A stretch of 64,000 nucleotides of DNA from Moorella mulderi DSM 14980 (lineage in GTDB: Bacteria; Bacillota; DSM-521; Neomoorellales; Neomoorellaceae). Numbering within the stretch: the stretch's first letter is position 1; every line of letters begins with the position of its first letter. The stretch is from contig NZ_LTBC01000001.1 of assembly GCF_001594015.1 (NCBI RefSeq), forward strand, positions 372,001 to 436,000. Direction: 5' to 3'. A model generated the notes under the pieces. It was given only the letters and a program-made list of their open reading frames with translations. It was not told the DNA's origin and did no database searches. This document shows, piece after piece, positions 49,835 through 58,442 of the stretch. Made by a program: the position numbers and the translations under genes.

Positions 49835-51277
49835 TTAGTTGGCTTCCCAGCCCACATTTTCATGGTTCCCTGGTGAGTCGTTAATCCCATCGAGGGCCTC
49901 TACCAGGGCGCGGGGGAGCTCTTCGCTTTCACCGGGCAGGAGGGTACGGACGTCGAGGATTAAGGTTTCATCCTGGACCCGCGCCACTACCGGGGGATCG
50001 GTATGGCGCAGGCGCCGGCCCAGCTCATCTACCGTAATCTGCTCCGGCTTGATGGTTACCCCCCAGGACGGCAATTCAGTTAACGGTAGGGAACCGCCTC
50101 CGGCCTGGGACGTAATCTCTTTTATGCCTACCCGCGCCCGGGAACCCAGCACTCCTGCCAGCAAGGCCTGCAGCTGTTCCGCCTGCCGGCGTAAGGCCTC
50201 CGGCCGGGCTACCAGAGCAGCCAGGGTGGGGATCTCCTGGACAGCCCGGTCCGGGTTGCGATAAGCCCGCAGGGTTGCCTCCAGGGCGGCCAGGGTCATT
50301 TTATCAACCCGCAGGGCCCGGGTTAAAGGGTGACGGGCAATGGCGGCCACCAGTTCCCGGCGGCCCAGGATAATCCCAGCCTGCGGCCCGCCCAGCAGTT
50401 TGTCCCCGCTGAAGGTTAAAAGGTCTACTCCCTGTTTAATTTCTGCCTGCACAGTCGGTTCGCCGGTAATGCCGTAGTTCTCCAGGTCCACTAGAAAACC
50501 GCTGCCCAGGTCTTCCATGACGGGTACCTGCCGGCGCCGGCCCAGGTCAACCAGTTCGGCCGTGGTCACCTCATGGGTAAAGCCCTGGATGCGATAATTG
50601 CTGGGGTGAACTTTAAGGAGGAGGGCTGTATCCGGCCCCATGGCAGCCTCGTAGTCCCGGAGGTAGGTCTTATTAGTAGTACCCACTTCTACCAGCCTGG
50701 TGCCGCTCTGGGCCATAACCTCAGGTACCCGGAAGGAGCCGCCGATTTCCACCAGCTGGCCCCGGGAAATAATAGTTTCCCTGCCGGCTGCCAGGGCGGC
50801 CAGACTTAAGTATACGGCAGCAGCGTTATTGTTAACCACCAGGGCTGCTTCGGCACCGGTCAGCTCCTGGAGCAGGCCGGCCACATGTTCATAACGGCTA
50901 CCCCGCTCACCCCTTGCCAGGTCAAACTCCAGGTTGGTATAGCGCCGGGCAGCCATAAGGGCTGCTTCCGTGGCGGCCTGACTTAAAATAGCCCGGCCCA
51001 TGTTGGTATGTAAAACAATACCGGTAGCATTAATTACCGCTCGCACGCTGCTACGGCCGCTAGCTTTGTACCTGTTCCTTATTTCCCGCACCAGTTCTTC
51101 CGGATCCGGCGGCTCAATTCCTGCAGCCAGTATTTTCTCCCGCCAACCAGCCAGGACCTGGCGCGTACAGGCTACCACCAAGTTATGATCTTTTTGGGAT
51201 AATTCCTGGAGCAGGGGGTGCCGTAGTAGCTGGTCTACCGCCGGTAGTTGCCGCAAAAGGTTTTTGGGCTGTTCCAT
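49835..51277 (-). CDS. selA: L-seryl-tRNA(Sec) selenium transferase
   Basis: SelA converts Ser-tRNA-Sec to Sec-tRNA-Sec with selenophosphate. The 480-residue PLP enzyme has the lysine in FSGDKLLGGPQAG (K293), GERGSRYEHV and an N-terminal tRNA-binding region. The ATG has GGGAGGCAACC upstream. It is followed 41 bases later by selB. selD is not in this window. Confidence 0.97.
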   Translation of the reverse strand: MEQPKNLLRQLPAVDQLLRHPLLQELSQKDHNLVVACTRQVLAGWREKILAAGIEPPDPEELVREIRNRYKASGRSSVRAVINATGIVLHTNMGRAILSQAATEAALMAARRYTNLEFDLARGERGSRYEHVAGLLQELTGAEAALVVNNNAAAVYLSLAALAAGRETIISRGQLVEIGGSFRVPEVMAQSGTRLVEVGTTNKTYLRDYEAAMGPDTALLLKVHPSNYRIQGFTHEVTTAELVDLGRRRQVPVMEDLGSGFLVDLENYGITGEPTVQAEIKQGVDLLTFSGDKLLGGPQAGIILGRRELVAAIARHPLTRALRVDKMTLAALEATLRAYRNPDRAVQEIPTLAALVARPEALRRQAEQLQALLAGVLGSRARVGIKEITSQAGGGSLPLTELPSWGVTIKPEQITVDELGRRLRHTDPPVVARVQDETLILDVRTLLPGESEELPRALVEALDGINDSPGNHENVGWEAN

Positions 51278-51315
51278 GGTTGCCTCCCAAAATCTAAAGT
51301 TGGAAAAGGGCGGTC

Positions 51316-51344
51316 TTGCAAAAACGAACTACCGTTATTATAAC
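51316..51344 (+). promoter_or_regulatory. Sigma-A promoter of hsp20
   Basis: TTGCAA (51316-51321) and TATAAC (51339-51344) are separated by 17 bases on the plus strand. The start site would be near 51351, giving a leader of about 120 bases. Confidence 0.8.
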
Positions 51345-51361
51345 CACGAGTTAAAAAATGT

Positions 51362-51385
51362 GGAACCGGTACAGGTACCAGTTCC
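51362..51385 (+). promoter_or_regulatory. 24-bp palindrome in the hsp20 leader
   Basis: GGAACCGGTACAGGTACCAGTTCC is a near-perfect palindrome (one mismatched pair). It lies about 11 bases downstream of the predicted start site, where it could be a repressor operator or the base of an RNA hairpin. It is not the CIRCE sequence. Confidence 0.6.
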
Positions 51386-51472
51386 GCAAAAAGTTTTCCC
51401 GCGCCGGGTTATAAACTCCGGCTGCTGGTTAGAAAATATAGCTTAAGAAGACTTGCCAAAGGAGGTTTTTCC

Positions 51473-51889
51473 ATGAGTATTGGTCCATGGCGCCCCTGGC
51501 GCGAACTGGCCGATATCCGCGAGGCCATGTTCCGTAACCTCATGCCCGGCCTCTGGGAAGTCGGCCCCCGCATTGACATCTACCAGACCGACAGGGAAGT
51601 GGTAGTCACGGCAGAATTACCGGGCCTGACTTCCAAGGACGATGTGGAAATCACCGCCACCGAAGATACCCTGGCCATTCGGGGTGAAATTCGCCGCAGC
51701 GAAGAAACAGGGGAACAGGACTATCACCGCGCCGAGCGCTTTTACGGTACCTTTGCCCGGACCGTCAGCCTGCCGGCCAGGGTAGAACCGGAAAAAGCGA
51801 CGGCGACTTATAAAAACGGTATCCTGGAGATCCGCTTGCCCAAAGCGGAAAACCAGCGGCAGCGGCGCATCCCCATTAATCTCCACTAG
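51473..51889 (+). CDS. Hsp20 family small heat-shock protein
   Basis: This 138-residue chaperone has the alpha-crystallin domain (PRIDIYQTDREVVVTAELPG, residues ~32-51; LPARVEPEKATATYKNGILEI near 101-121) and ends with an RIPINLH tail carrying the I-x-I motif. It holds unfolding proteins. An AAAGGAGG site precedes the ATG. It is convergent with the GerMN gene (stop codons overlap by a few bases). Confidence 0.95.
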   Translation: MSIGPWRPWRELADIREAMFRNLMPGLWEVGPRIDIYQTDREVVVTAELPGLTSKDDVEITATEDTLAIRGEIRRSEETGEQDYHRAERFYGTFARTVSLPARVEPEKATATYKNGILEIRLPKAENQRQRRIPINLH

Positions 51890-52917
51890 TGTTTAAGAAA
51901 ATTTAACTGCTCCGGCCGGGACAGGGGTTTGTCAATAGCTGAGCCCTCGGGTAAATATTCGCGTTTTTGTCCCTCAATCAACAGCTGTACCCTGTCAATC
52001 TCCGGGAACTGGGTTAAGGTAAAGAGGAGGGAATTTAGGAGGGCTGTTTCGGCCGCACTACCCCCACCATAGCCTGTTACCTCGCGACTGAAATTCACAG
52101 TGGCCAGGCCGTGCTCAATTTTTAGATCCAGGAGCCTGGTCCCGGGCCAGATGGTCCGTACCAGCCTGCTGTCCGGCGGCGGCCCGGCCAGCAAGGCCAG
52201 GATAGCCGCCCGGGGTAGATCACTTCCCGTGGCTCCGGGCGGCAGCGCCACTGTGACCGGTACCAGAAAGTTGGCGCTGGCGTCATTAAAGTAGACCTGG
52301 ACACCCTGCTGGTTATCTTTTTTTAAGAGGCTGTTAATTGTGGCCGGCCGGGGCAGGGGTGTATCAAGTTTTACCCCGCCAACCTCCGGCACAGCCTGCC
52401 CCTCGACCAGAACTTGCACATAGCGGGCATTATCCAGGCTGGTCAAAGTTAAAACCATGGCTTTAATAGCCCTTTCTGCCTGCCCATTATCCTTCACTTG
52501 CAATAATTCTTTTGTTAAATCAACATATACCGTCTGCTGGTTATCTAAAAGATAAACATCCTTCAGTTTAACGCCGTCCGGCATTACTCCCTTTAAACCA
52601 TCCACCTGGGGACCGGCGAGGAGTTTTTCCACCGCTACTTTAGCTACTTCGCGGGTCGGGTTAAAGGTAACCGTTACCGGTACCAGATAAGCTCCATCTT
52701 GGGTCAGGTAATACACTAAAACCTGGCTCAATTTCCTGTCATATAACAATGGGCGTCTCTCTTTGGCAGTTTTGCCGGGCAAATCTTGGGTAGCAGGTTT
52801 GGGTTTGCTGAAACAACCGCCGCTAAGCACAACCAGTACCAGTAGCAATAATACCAGTACTACTCGCGACCACCCCCAGCACCAGTTTCCCGGGTGGTCT
52901 GCCTTCATATCCTTCAC
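51886..52917 (-). CDS. GerMN-domain lipoprotein
   Basis: This 343-residue protein has a signal peptide with lipobox LSGGC (Cys35) and two GerMN domains (about residues 62-190 and 205-335), each with a TVYVDLT or ATVNFSRE-type strand. GerMN proteins act in spore germination and sporulation. A basic N-terminus precedes the signal helix. It is convergent with hsp20 and downstream of the YkvI-type gene. Confidence 0.87.
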   Translation of the reverse strand: MKDMKADHPGNWCWGWSRVVLVLLLLVLVVLSGGCFSKPKPATQDLPGKTAKERRPLLYDRKLSQVLVYYLTQDGAYLVPVTVTFNPTREVAKVAVEKLLAGPQVDGLKGVMPDGVKLKDVYLLDNQQTVYVDLTKELLQVKDNGQAERAIKAMVLTLTSLDNARYVQVLVEGQAVPEVGGVKLDTPLPRPATINSLLKKDNQQGVQVYFNDASANFLVPVTVALPPGATGSDLPRAAILALLAGPPPDSRLVRTIWPGTRLLDLKIEHGLATVNFSREVTGYGGGSAAETALLNSLLFTLTQFPEIDRVQLLIEGQKREYLPEGSAIDKPLSRPEQLNFLKH

Positions 52918-52982
52918 TCCCTCCCAGGTTTTTTAGAGATTTTTTCGATAAACAAGAGCTAAAATCCTGCCTGTCCTGCATT

Positions 52983-54008
52983 TTAAAGACGGCGTATTAA
53001 AGAGAGGATTAACAAGCACAGACCCAGGTAACCGAAAAGGGGGTAAATCCAGCTTACCAGGTTGATAAAACCACAAGTAGCCACCGGTAAAGCCAGGATG
53101 AGAATTACTACCGCTACCCGCCAGGGTGGAAGGGCGGGAATTTGCCCCAGCCTTGTCGCCAGCCCGTAAAGATCACTTGCCGCCGTGGTCACTATGGCCA
53201 GCCAGAGGGCCAGGGCATAAAGGTGAAGAAGTCCGGGTTGCAGGCCGGACACCAGGTACAATAAAGGTAGTTCTGCCCGCAGGCCCGCAGGACTTAAAAC
53301 CGCCAGGGCCGTCACCAGCAAGTACGCCAGGGCTCCCAGCAAAAGCCCGCCCAGCCCGGCCCCCAGGACCCCCTTGCGGGATGCCGGCAGGGAGGTGAGT
53401 AAAACCGCAACACCAGCCATATTATAAGTAACGTAGAGGCAGGCGTTGAGGACCCAGTTGCTGCTGATGAGCCCCCCTGGTGGTGCAGGCGGGGCAGCAG
53501 CAAATGACCCTGGCCGGGACATGATGGCAACTACAGCGGTTAAAGTCATAATTACCAGCATAACCGGTACCAGAAGGGTATTTAAAAGCAGCAAGCCGCG
53601 GCCCTGGCCCAGGCTGGCCAAGAAAGCCAGAATAACGCAGGCCAGAATTCCGGTAATGGGCGCGAGCCCAAAATACTGCCTGGCCACGGCACCGGACCCG
53701 GCCAGCATAATAGCCAGGGCACCAAACAGGAAGGCGCCTGTGGCCAGGTCGGCCGGTTTCGCCCAGTTGCCCAGAAGCACCACCAGGAAATCATAGTAAG
53801 AGTTAGTACGCCACTTCAGGGCCAGGCGGCGTACCTGGCTGGTAGCCAGGATTAAAAGGGTCCCCATTAAAATTATGGCCGCCGGGGCCTCCGGTCCCAG
53901 AGTCACGAAAAATTGGACCAGTTCCTGGCCGGAAGCAAAGCCGGCCCCGGCCATGGTTCCCACGACAGCTATAGCTACTGCCAGTTCAGCCCTAAGGATC
54001 AGGACCAC
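52983..54008 (-). CDS. YkvI-family membrane protein (APC-type transporter)
   Basis: This 341-residue protein has about ten hydrophobic segments. The start GTMAGAGFASGQELVQFFVT (residues 17-36) matches the family hallmark. The substrate is unknown. The 5' end lies next to the divergent yyaC gene, and the GerMN gene lies downstream. Confidence 0.82.
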   Translation of the reverse strand: MVLILRAELAVAIAVVGTMAGAGFASGQELVQFFVTLGPEAPAAIILMGTLLILATSQVRRLALKWRTNSYYDFLVVLLGNWAKPADLATGAFLFGALAIMLAGSGAVARQYFGLAPITGILACVILAFLASLGQGRGLLLLNTLLVPVMLVIMTLTAVVAIMSRPGSFAAAPPAPPGGLISSNWVLNACLYVTYNMAGVAVLLTSLPASRKGVLGAGLGGLLLGALAYLLVTALAVLSPAGLRAELPLLYLVSGLQPGLLHLYALALWLAIVTTAASDLYGLATRLGQIPALPPWRVAVVILILALPVATCGFINLVSWIYPLFGYLGLCLLILSLIRRL

Positions 54009-54058
54009 CCTTCCCGCAATCTTTGTACATTAATATGCCGGGAGGGGGGTCTAATAGT

Positions 54059-54085
54059 ATAAAAAAGCAGAATCCGGCATATACT
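54059..54085 (+). promoter_or_regulatory. Sigma-E-like promoter of yyaC
   Basis: ATA (54059-54061) is followed after 16 bases by CATATACT (54078-54085) on the plus strand. This agrees with the sigma-E pattern (ATA-N16/18-CATANNNT). The ATG of yyaC lies about 31 bases downstream. Confidence 0.45.
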
Positions 54086-54115
54086 CTAGGCACAAGGCTT
54101 CTCAGGAGGTAAGGT

Positions 54116-54745
54116 ATGGCACTGTTACCTTTTTTCACCTTTAATCAACCCGAGGCAGCCCTGCCTCCTAAGATTAAATATTACTACCAGGACCCCCTGG
54201 CAGTGGAAAAATTAAGCCAGACCCTGGCCGGGCACCTGCAGGAGCTTAACCCTCAGGGTAAACAACCCATTGTAGTAGTATGCATTGGTACTGATCGTTC
54301 AACGGGTGACTGCCTGGGACCCCTGGTGGGCACCAATCTTTTACACATGCCCAGTTTGCCCATTGCGGTATATGGTACCCTGGACGAGCCAGTTCACGCC
54401 AGCAACCTGACGGAAAAACTGGCCTATATTAAGACCCACCATCCCGATCCCATAATCATCGCCGTTGATGCCTGCCTGGGACAGGCGGAAAATGTCGGCG
54501 TCATTACCCTGGCCCCGGGGGCTTTAAGACCCGGAGCCGGGGTGAATAAAAATCTCCCGGCTGTGGGAGACATTCACTTTACTGGCATCGTCAACGTTGG
54601 CGGCTATATGGAATATTTTGTCCTCCAGAATACCCGCCTGTCCATTGTCATGCGCATGGCCCAGCAAATTGCCAGCGCCATTTACCAGGGTGTGTGCATA
54701 GTTTACAAGCATCGCAGTATTGCCGTTGCCCAGGGCCTGCAGTAG
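54116..54745 (+). CDS. yyaC: YyaC-family spore protein (putative spore protease)
   Basis: This 209-residue protein has the family core VCIGTDRSTGDCLGPLVG (residues ~60-77) and VDACLGQAENVG, reminiscent of the hydrogenase-maturation/GPR-type protease fold. In Bacillus yyaC is a sporulation gene. An AGGAGGTAAGGT site precedes the ATG. It converges with the phosphoribosyltransferase gene with a 2-base gap. Confidence 0.9.
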   Translation: MALLPFFTFNQPEAALPPKIKYYYQDPLAVEKLSQTLAGHLQELNPQGKQPIVVVCIGTDRSTGDCLGPLVGTNLLHMPSLPIAVYGTLDEPVHASNLTEKLAYIKTHHPDPIIIAVDACLGQAENVGVITLAPGALRPGAGVNKNLPAVGDIHFTGIVNVGGYMEYFVLQNTRLSIVMRMAQQIASAIYQGVCIVYKHRSIAVAQGLQ

Positions 54746-54747
54746 GA

Positions 54748-55389
54748 TCAGGAAGCACGTTTGAACTTCGCTAAAATATTCTCCACCTCGTCATCTGAAA
54801 CCTGGCTGAAATCTTCATAGAACTGGCCCACGGCGTAAAAGGGCACCGGAGTTGCCAGGCAGATTAAGTCTCCTACTAGAGGCCGCAGGCGTTCCACGGT
54901 CTCCGGCGGGGCCACCGGCACGGCCAGGACCAGCCGCCCGGGGTTGGCCTGCTTTACCGACTGCAAGGCCGCTTCTATAGTCAAGCCGGTAGCAATACCG
55001 TCATCTACTACAATAACAACCCTTCCTGTGATTTCCGGTTCACTATCATGACCCCGGTAAACCTTCAGCCGCCGTTTGATTTCTGCTACTTCCAGCTCGA
55101 TGAGGGCTTTAAGATCGGCCGGTACCAGCTTATAAGATCGCATAACGGGTTCGTTATATAAAACTGTACCATCTGGCGCCACGGCGGCTACAGCCAGTTC
55201 CGGATTGCCCGGCAGGCCCACTTTGCGGGGGATAATCAAATCCAGTTCCCCTGCCAGGGCCACGACGATGGGCGCGGCGACTACCACCCCGCCCCTGGGC
55301 ACGGCCAGCACCAGGGGTTGCTGGCCCCGGTAAACCTGCAGGGCCTTGGCCAGCTGGCAACCGGCATCGTGGCGATCTTTAAAGAGCAT
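54748..55389 (-). CDS. Phosphoribosyltransferase (predicted)
   Basis: This 213-residue protein has the PRPP-binding motif VVIVVDDGIATGLTIEAA (residues ~125-142) and LAVPRGGVVVAAPIV near residue 30. It resembles the stand-alone PRTase family often seen in anaerobes and mycobacteria. The acceptor base is not evident from the sequence. Confidence 0.85.
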   Translation of the reverse strand: MLFKDRHDAGCQLAKALQVYRGQQPLVLAVPRGGVVVAAPIVVALAGELDLIIPRKVGLPGNPELAVAAVAPDGTVLYNEPVMRSYKLVPADLKALIELEVAEIKRRLKVYRGHDSEPEITGRVVIVVDDGIATGLTIEAALQSVKQANPGRLVLAVPVAPPETVERLRPLVGDLICLATPVPFYAVGQFYEDFSQVSDDEVENILAKFKRAS

Positions 55390-55406
55390 GTGGGTCTAAC
55401 CCCCCG

Positions 55407-55433
55407 GGAAAAGAGAAGTAGTAATAGCTTTTC
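55407..55433. repeat. 8-bp inverted repeat upstream of the phosphoribosyltransferase gene
   Basis: GGGAAAAG and CTTTTCCC flank 11 bases. No U-run follows on either strand, so I do not call it a terminator. The rest of the 136-base gap between the bactofilin and phosphoribosyltransferase genes holds no feature I can support. Confidence 0.4.
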
Positions 55434-55525
55434 CCTTATTTACATGGCTATGTATTCTCCCGGTTGGAGGCGCAGCAGGTCCCACGGGCCTGGCCCGGCA
55501 GAGCCCGGTATAAGCTCATTCCAGG

Positions 55526-55885
55526 CTAGGAATCGGCCGGTAAGGGCATCTGGCAGTGGCCCTGGAGCAAACCGCCGGGTTCGACAATCAGCCGCACCGT
55601 CTGGACATCGCCCTCCACCTTGCCTGTCGGGGCAATTTCCAGTTGACCTGTGGTTACCACATCGCCTTTGATGGCTCCCACCACCAGCAGGTTGCGGGCC
55701 CTGACCGTGGCTACCACCTGGCCGCTTTCCCCGACCACCAGGTCACCCTCGGTACTTACCTCGCCTTCAAAATTACCGTCGATGCGGACGGCGCCTTCCG
55801 CTACCAGTTTGCCGGTTATTTTAGCCCCCTTACCAATGACCGTATCTACCGTTGCCGCAACGGCGTCATTCTTTTTCCCCAGCAC
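55526..55885 (-). CDS. Bactofilin (polymer-forming cytoskeletal protein)
   Basis: This 119-residue protein is a bactofilin: TVIGKGAKITGKLVAEGAVR opens the beta-helix, then GDLVVGESGQV and GDVVTTGQLEIAPTGKVEGD. Bactofilins form filaments and often recruit M23 peptidases to shape the cell wall. The upstream gene encodes just such a peptidase, overlapping by 20 bases. Confidence 0.93.
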   Translation of the reverse strand: MLGKKNDAVAATVDTVIGKGAKITGKLVAEGAVRIDGNFEGEVSTEGDLVVGESGQVVATVRARNLLVVGAIKGDVVTTGQLEIAPTGKVEGDVQTVRLIVEPGGLLQGHCQMPLPADS

Positions 55886-56795
55886 TGCCGGCGACCTCTC
55901 CTCCCGTAAGATATTTTAATGGGTCCTGTAGCTGGTCATTTAATTTCACTTGAAAGTGCAAGTGGGGACCGGTACTACGGCCGCTGCTGCCCACCCTGGC
56001 AATAGGCTGGCCCCGCACCACCTGTTCCCCCGTTTTAACTAAGAGTTCAGAATTATGACCATACATACTTGTTAAACCATAGCCGTGATCAATGATAATG
56101 GCACGTCCATAAACCGGCATCCAGCCGGCAAAAACCACCCGGCCGTTGCCAGCAGCCTGGACCTCCGCGCCATAGGCAGCGGCAATATCAATGCCTTCAT
56201 GAAATTCTTCCCGCTGGCCAAAGGGGGAATCCCGGTAGCCAAAGGGGGAAGAAACCGGCCCCCTCACCGGCCAGTGGGAGGGCAGGGCTGCCAGGTAAGC
56301 CAAGTGCTGTTCCATTTCCCGGGCCAGTTCTTTTAGTTTGACCTCCTGGCGAGGAGTGTCCCGGGCTACACTGTTCAGGATAGAACGTACCTGGTTTAAA
56401 GTTTGTTCCTGTTCCCGTGGTCTTAAACGGCCACCCCGGGAAGCTTCGCTTGGGCGCCCACCGCCCCCCTGGCCCAGGCCCAGCAAGGACCTTACCCGGG
56501 CATCCAGTTCGTCGATGCCCTGGATTTTTTCCTGCAAAGCCCTGGCCTGTTCCTCCAGTTGCATAATCTGGGCGGCCTGGCTGGCATTGATCTGGTCAAT
56601 AACTCTAAGCTCGGCAACCCTTTTGTGCAGGTGATATACTGCTCCTGCGGCTGTAATTAAGGCTATAATAAGCAGTATGGCCATTACGACCGCGACCTGG
56701 AAAAACCATACCGGGAGTAAATAGCGATAAACTCCCCGCCGCCCTTCCGGGACAAGCATTAGCGTAAAGTAACGATCACGCCGGCTACCCTTCAA
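55866..56795 (-). CDS. M23 family metallopeptidase (LytM domain)
   Basis: This 309-residue protein has one transmembrane helix (about residues 30-52), a coiled coil (AQIMQLEEQARALQEKIQ), a Gly-rich linker and a C-terminal LytM domain with the zinc ligands FHEGIDIA and HLHF (PHLHFQV). It would hydrolyse peptidoglycan peptides outside the cell. The end overlaps the bactofilin gene by 20 bases, which supports joint work. Confidence 0.93.
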   Translation of the reverse strand: MKGSRRDRYFTLMLVPEGRRGVYRYLLPVWFFQVAVVMAILLIIALITAAGAVYHLHKRVAELRVIDQINASQAAQIMQLEEQARALQEKIQGIDELDARVRSLLGLGQGGGGRPSEASRGGRLRPREQEQTLNQVRSILNSVARDTPRQEVKLKELAREMEQHLAYLAALPSHWPVRGPVSSPFGYRDSPFGQREEFHEGIDIAAAYGAEVQAAGNGRVVFAGWMPVYGRAIIIDHGYGLTSMYGHNSELLVKTGEQVVRGQPIARVGSSGRSTGPHLHFQVKLNDQLQDPLKYLTGGEVAGSAGEKE

Positions 56796-56807
56796 ACCCG
56801 GATCCCC

Positions 56808-57326
56808 CTAACTGGCTGCCTTTTCCGGCGTCAGCAAGCCGAGGGCCATAGCCAGGGCCTTTTCTTCCTCTTCGCTTAGGCGGTAAGTCGAACGCCCACC
56901 GTGAACGGGTTTAATAAAGACGCGGGTCTCGTCCCGGGCATAAAGGCTGGTGAGGATAAAACCGTGCCCTTCCCTGTTAAGGAGGGCCAGGGCAAAACTC
57001 AAATCGCTGCCGGTATCGGGAAAGGCATTAAAGCGGAACAAGCCCATGCGGCTGAAACTTTTTTCCAGGCCCACCTGGAGGTCGGCTGCCTTTTCCTGCA
57101 CCTGTTCAAGGGCTTTCTTTATCTCCCCGAGGTCATGAAAGCGCGCCAGAACGGCAGTCAGGTCGTGGCCTTCGCCGGTTTCAGCTAAACGCTTGATGCG
57201 TCCTTCCAGGCGCCTTACCTCAGCATGGTTATACCAGAGAAAAAGGATGATAAGCAATTGCAAGCCGGCCAGCCCCAGGAGGATAGGGATATAATAGGGT
57301 GCCAGTAAAGAAGTAAGTGCCGCCAA
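56808..57326 (-). CDS. DUF4446 protein
   Basis: This 172-residue protein has an N-terminal transmembrane helix (residues ~11-32), a coiled coil, and a C-terminal domain with GSDLSFALALLNREGHGFILTS, typical of DUF4446. In Clostridia the family lies near parAB. No function is known. A candidate promoter lies about 120 bases upstream. Confidence 0.85.
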   Translation of the reverse strand: MAALTSLLAPYYIPILLGLAGLQLLIILFLWYNHAEVRRLEGRIKRLAETGEGHDLTAVLARFHDLGEIKKALEQVQEKAADLQVGLEKSFSRMGLFRFNAFPDTGSDLSFALALLNREGHGFILTSLYARDETRVFIKPVHGGRSTYRLSEEEEKALAMALGLLTPEKAAS

Positions 57327-57442
57327 GGTAAAATCCTCCCTACTAAATTACAGCAAAGGATTTATTTCCACATGAAATGCCATTTTCCTGTTATTTAAAC
57401 TTACATTTCGCAACAATAAACTGGTTAACCACCGCTAATATC

Positions 57443-57472
57443 ATGTTATCCCGAGAGTACCTGTATCTGCAA
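57443..57472 (-). promoter_or_regulatory. Candidate promoter for the DUF4446-M23-bactofilin genes
   Basis: TTGCAG (57467-57472) and TAACAT (57443-57448) lie 18 bases apart on the minus strand. Confidence 0.45.
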
Positions 57473-57499
57473 GTATGCAAATTCTATCATCCCGAAAAA

Positions 57500-57521
57500 A
57501 ATAAATCCAGCAGGATTTATT
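57500..57521. repeat. 9-bp inverted repeat between divergent genes
   Basis: AATAAATCC and GGATTTATT surround a 4-base AGCA spacer. It lies about 55 bases before larE on the plus strand. It may be an operator for larE-larC or the divergent DUF4446 gene. Confidence 0.4.
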
Positions 57522-57577
57522 AAGGTAGAAGAAGAAAGTCTATATGCCCATAAATAAATTAAAGCGTGGTGATATTA

Positions 57578-58420
57578 ATGAGAACTGCTGATCTAGATGC
57601 CAAACTGGAACTCCTGCAAAATAATTTAGCAGGCATGGAAGCCATCCTGGTGGCTTATTCCGGTGGTGTTGACAGCAGCCTTTTACTCAAGGTAGCCAGT
57701 ATGACGCCGGCCAAGGTCCTGGCGGTAACGGCTGCTTCCCCCACTTATCCCCAGGTGGAAATAGAAGCCGCTACCCGGCTGGCGCGGGAACTCGGCATCC
57801 AGCATTTGGTAATAAATACCAACGAAATGGCAGACCCCGCCTTTACTGCCAACCCGCCGGAACGCTGCTACCATTGCAAAAAGGAACTTTTTGCTACCTT
57901 GCAAGAACTGGCCCGGAAACACGGACTGAAAGTAATAGTCGATGGCGCCAATGCCGATGACAGCGACGATTTCCGCCCTGGCAGCCTGGCGGCCAGAGAG
58001 TTCGGCGTCCGCAGCCCCCTGCAGGAAGCAGGTCTGACCAAAGAAGAGATCCGCCAGCTGGCAAGATACTTAAACCTGCCTAACTGGGATAAACCTTCTA
58101 TGGCCTGCCTTTCCTCCCGCATCCCCTACGGTCAGGCCATTACCCCGAAAAAACTGGAGCAAGTGGCTGCTGCCGAAGCTTTCTTACACCAGCTTGGTCT
58201 AAGGGAAATCCGGGTACGCCACCATGGACCCATTGCCCGCCTGGAGGTAAACCCGGCCGCCTTTGCCCTCCTTATTGATACAAATGTCAGGGAAAAGCTG
58301 GTTAACCATCTCCATGAGATTGGGTTCACTTATATAACCTTAGATTTAGAAGGCTTCCGCAGTGGCAGCATGAATGCCGTCCTTAGCCCGGAGGAACGGG
58401 CAATAAGCAGCAAGATCTAG
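57578..58420 (+). CDS. larE: ATP-dependent sacrificial sulfur transferase LarE
   Basis: LarE donates its own cysteine sulfur to build the nickel-pincer nucleotide cofactor. The 280-residue protein has a PP-loop (YSGGVDSS, residues ~27-34), NPPERCYHCKK and the donor cysteine in SMACLSSRIPYG (C177, equivalent to C176 of L. plantarum LarE). The ATG is chosen because GGTGAT lies 5 bases upstream; two earlier GTG codons are possible. larC follows by 22 bases. Confidence 0.9.
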   Translation: MRTADLDAKLELLQNNLAGMEAILVAYSGGVDSSLLLKVASMTPAKVLAVTAASPTYPQVEIEAATRLARELGIQHLVINTNEMADPAFTANPPERCYHCKKELFATLQELARKHGLKVIVDGANADDSDDFRPGSLAAREFGVRSPLQEAGLTKEEIRQLARYLNLPNWDKPSMACLSSRIPYGQAITPKKLEQVAAAEAFLHQLGLREIRVRHHGPIARLEVNPAAFALLIDTNVREKLVNHLHEIGFTYITLDLEGFRSGSMNAVLSPEERAISSKI

Positions 58421-58442
58421 AGTTTAAGGCAGGTGGATAAAG

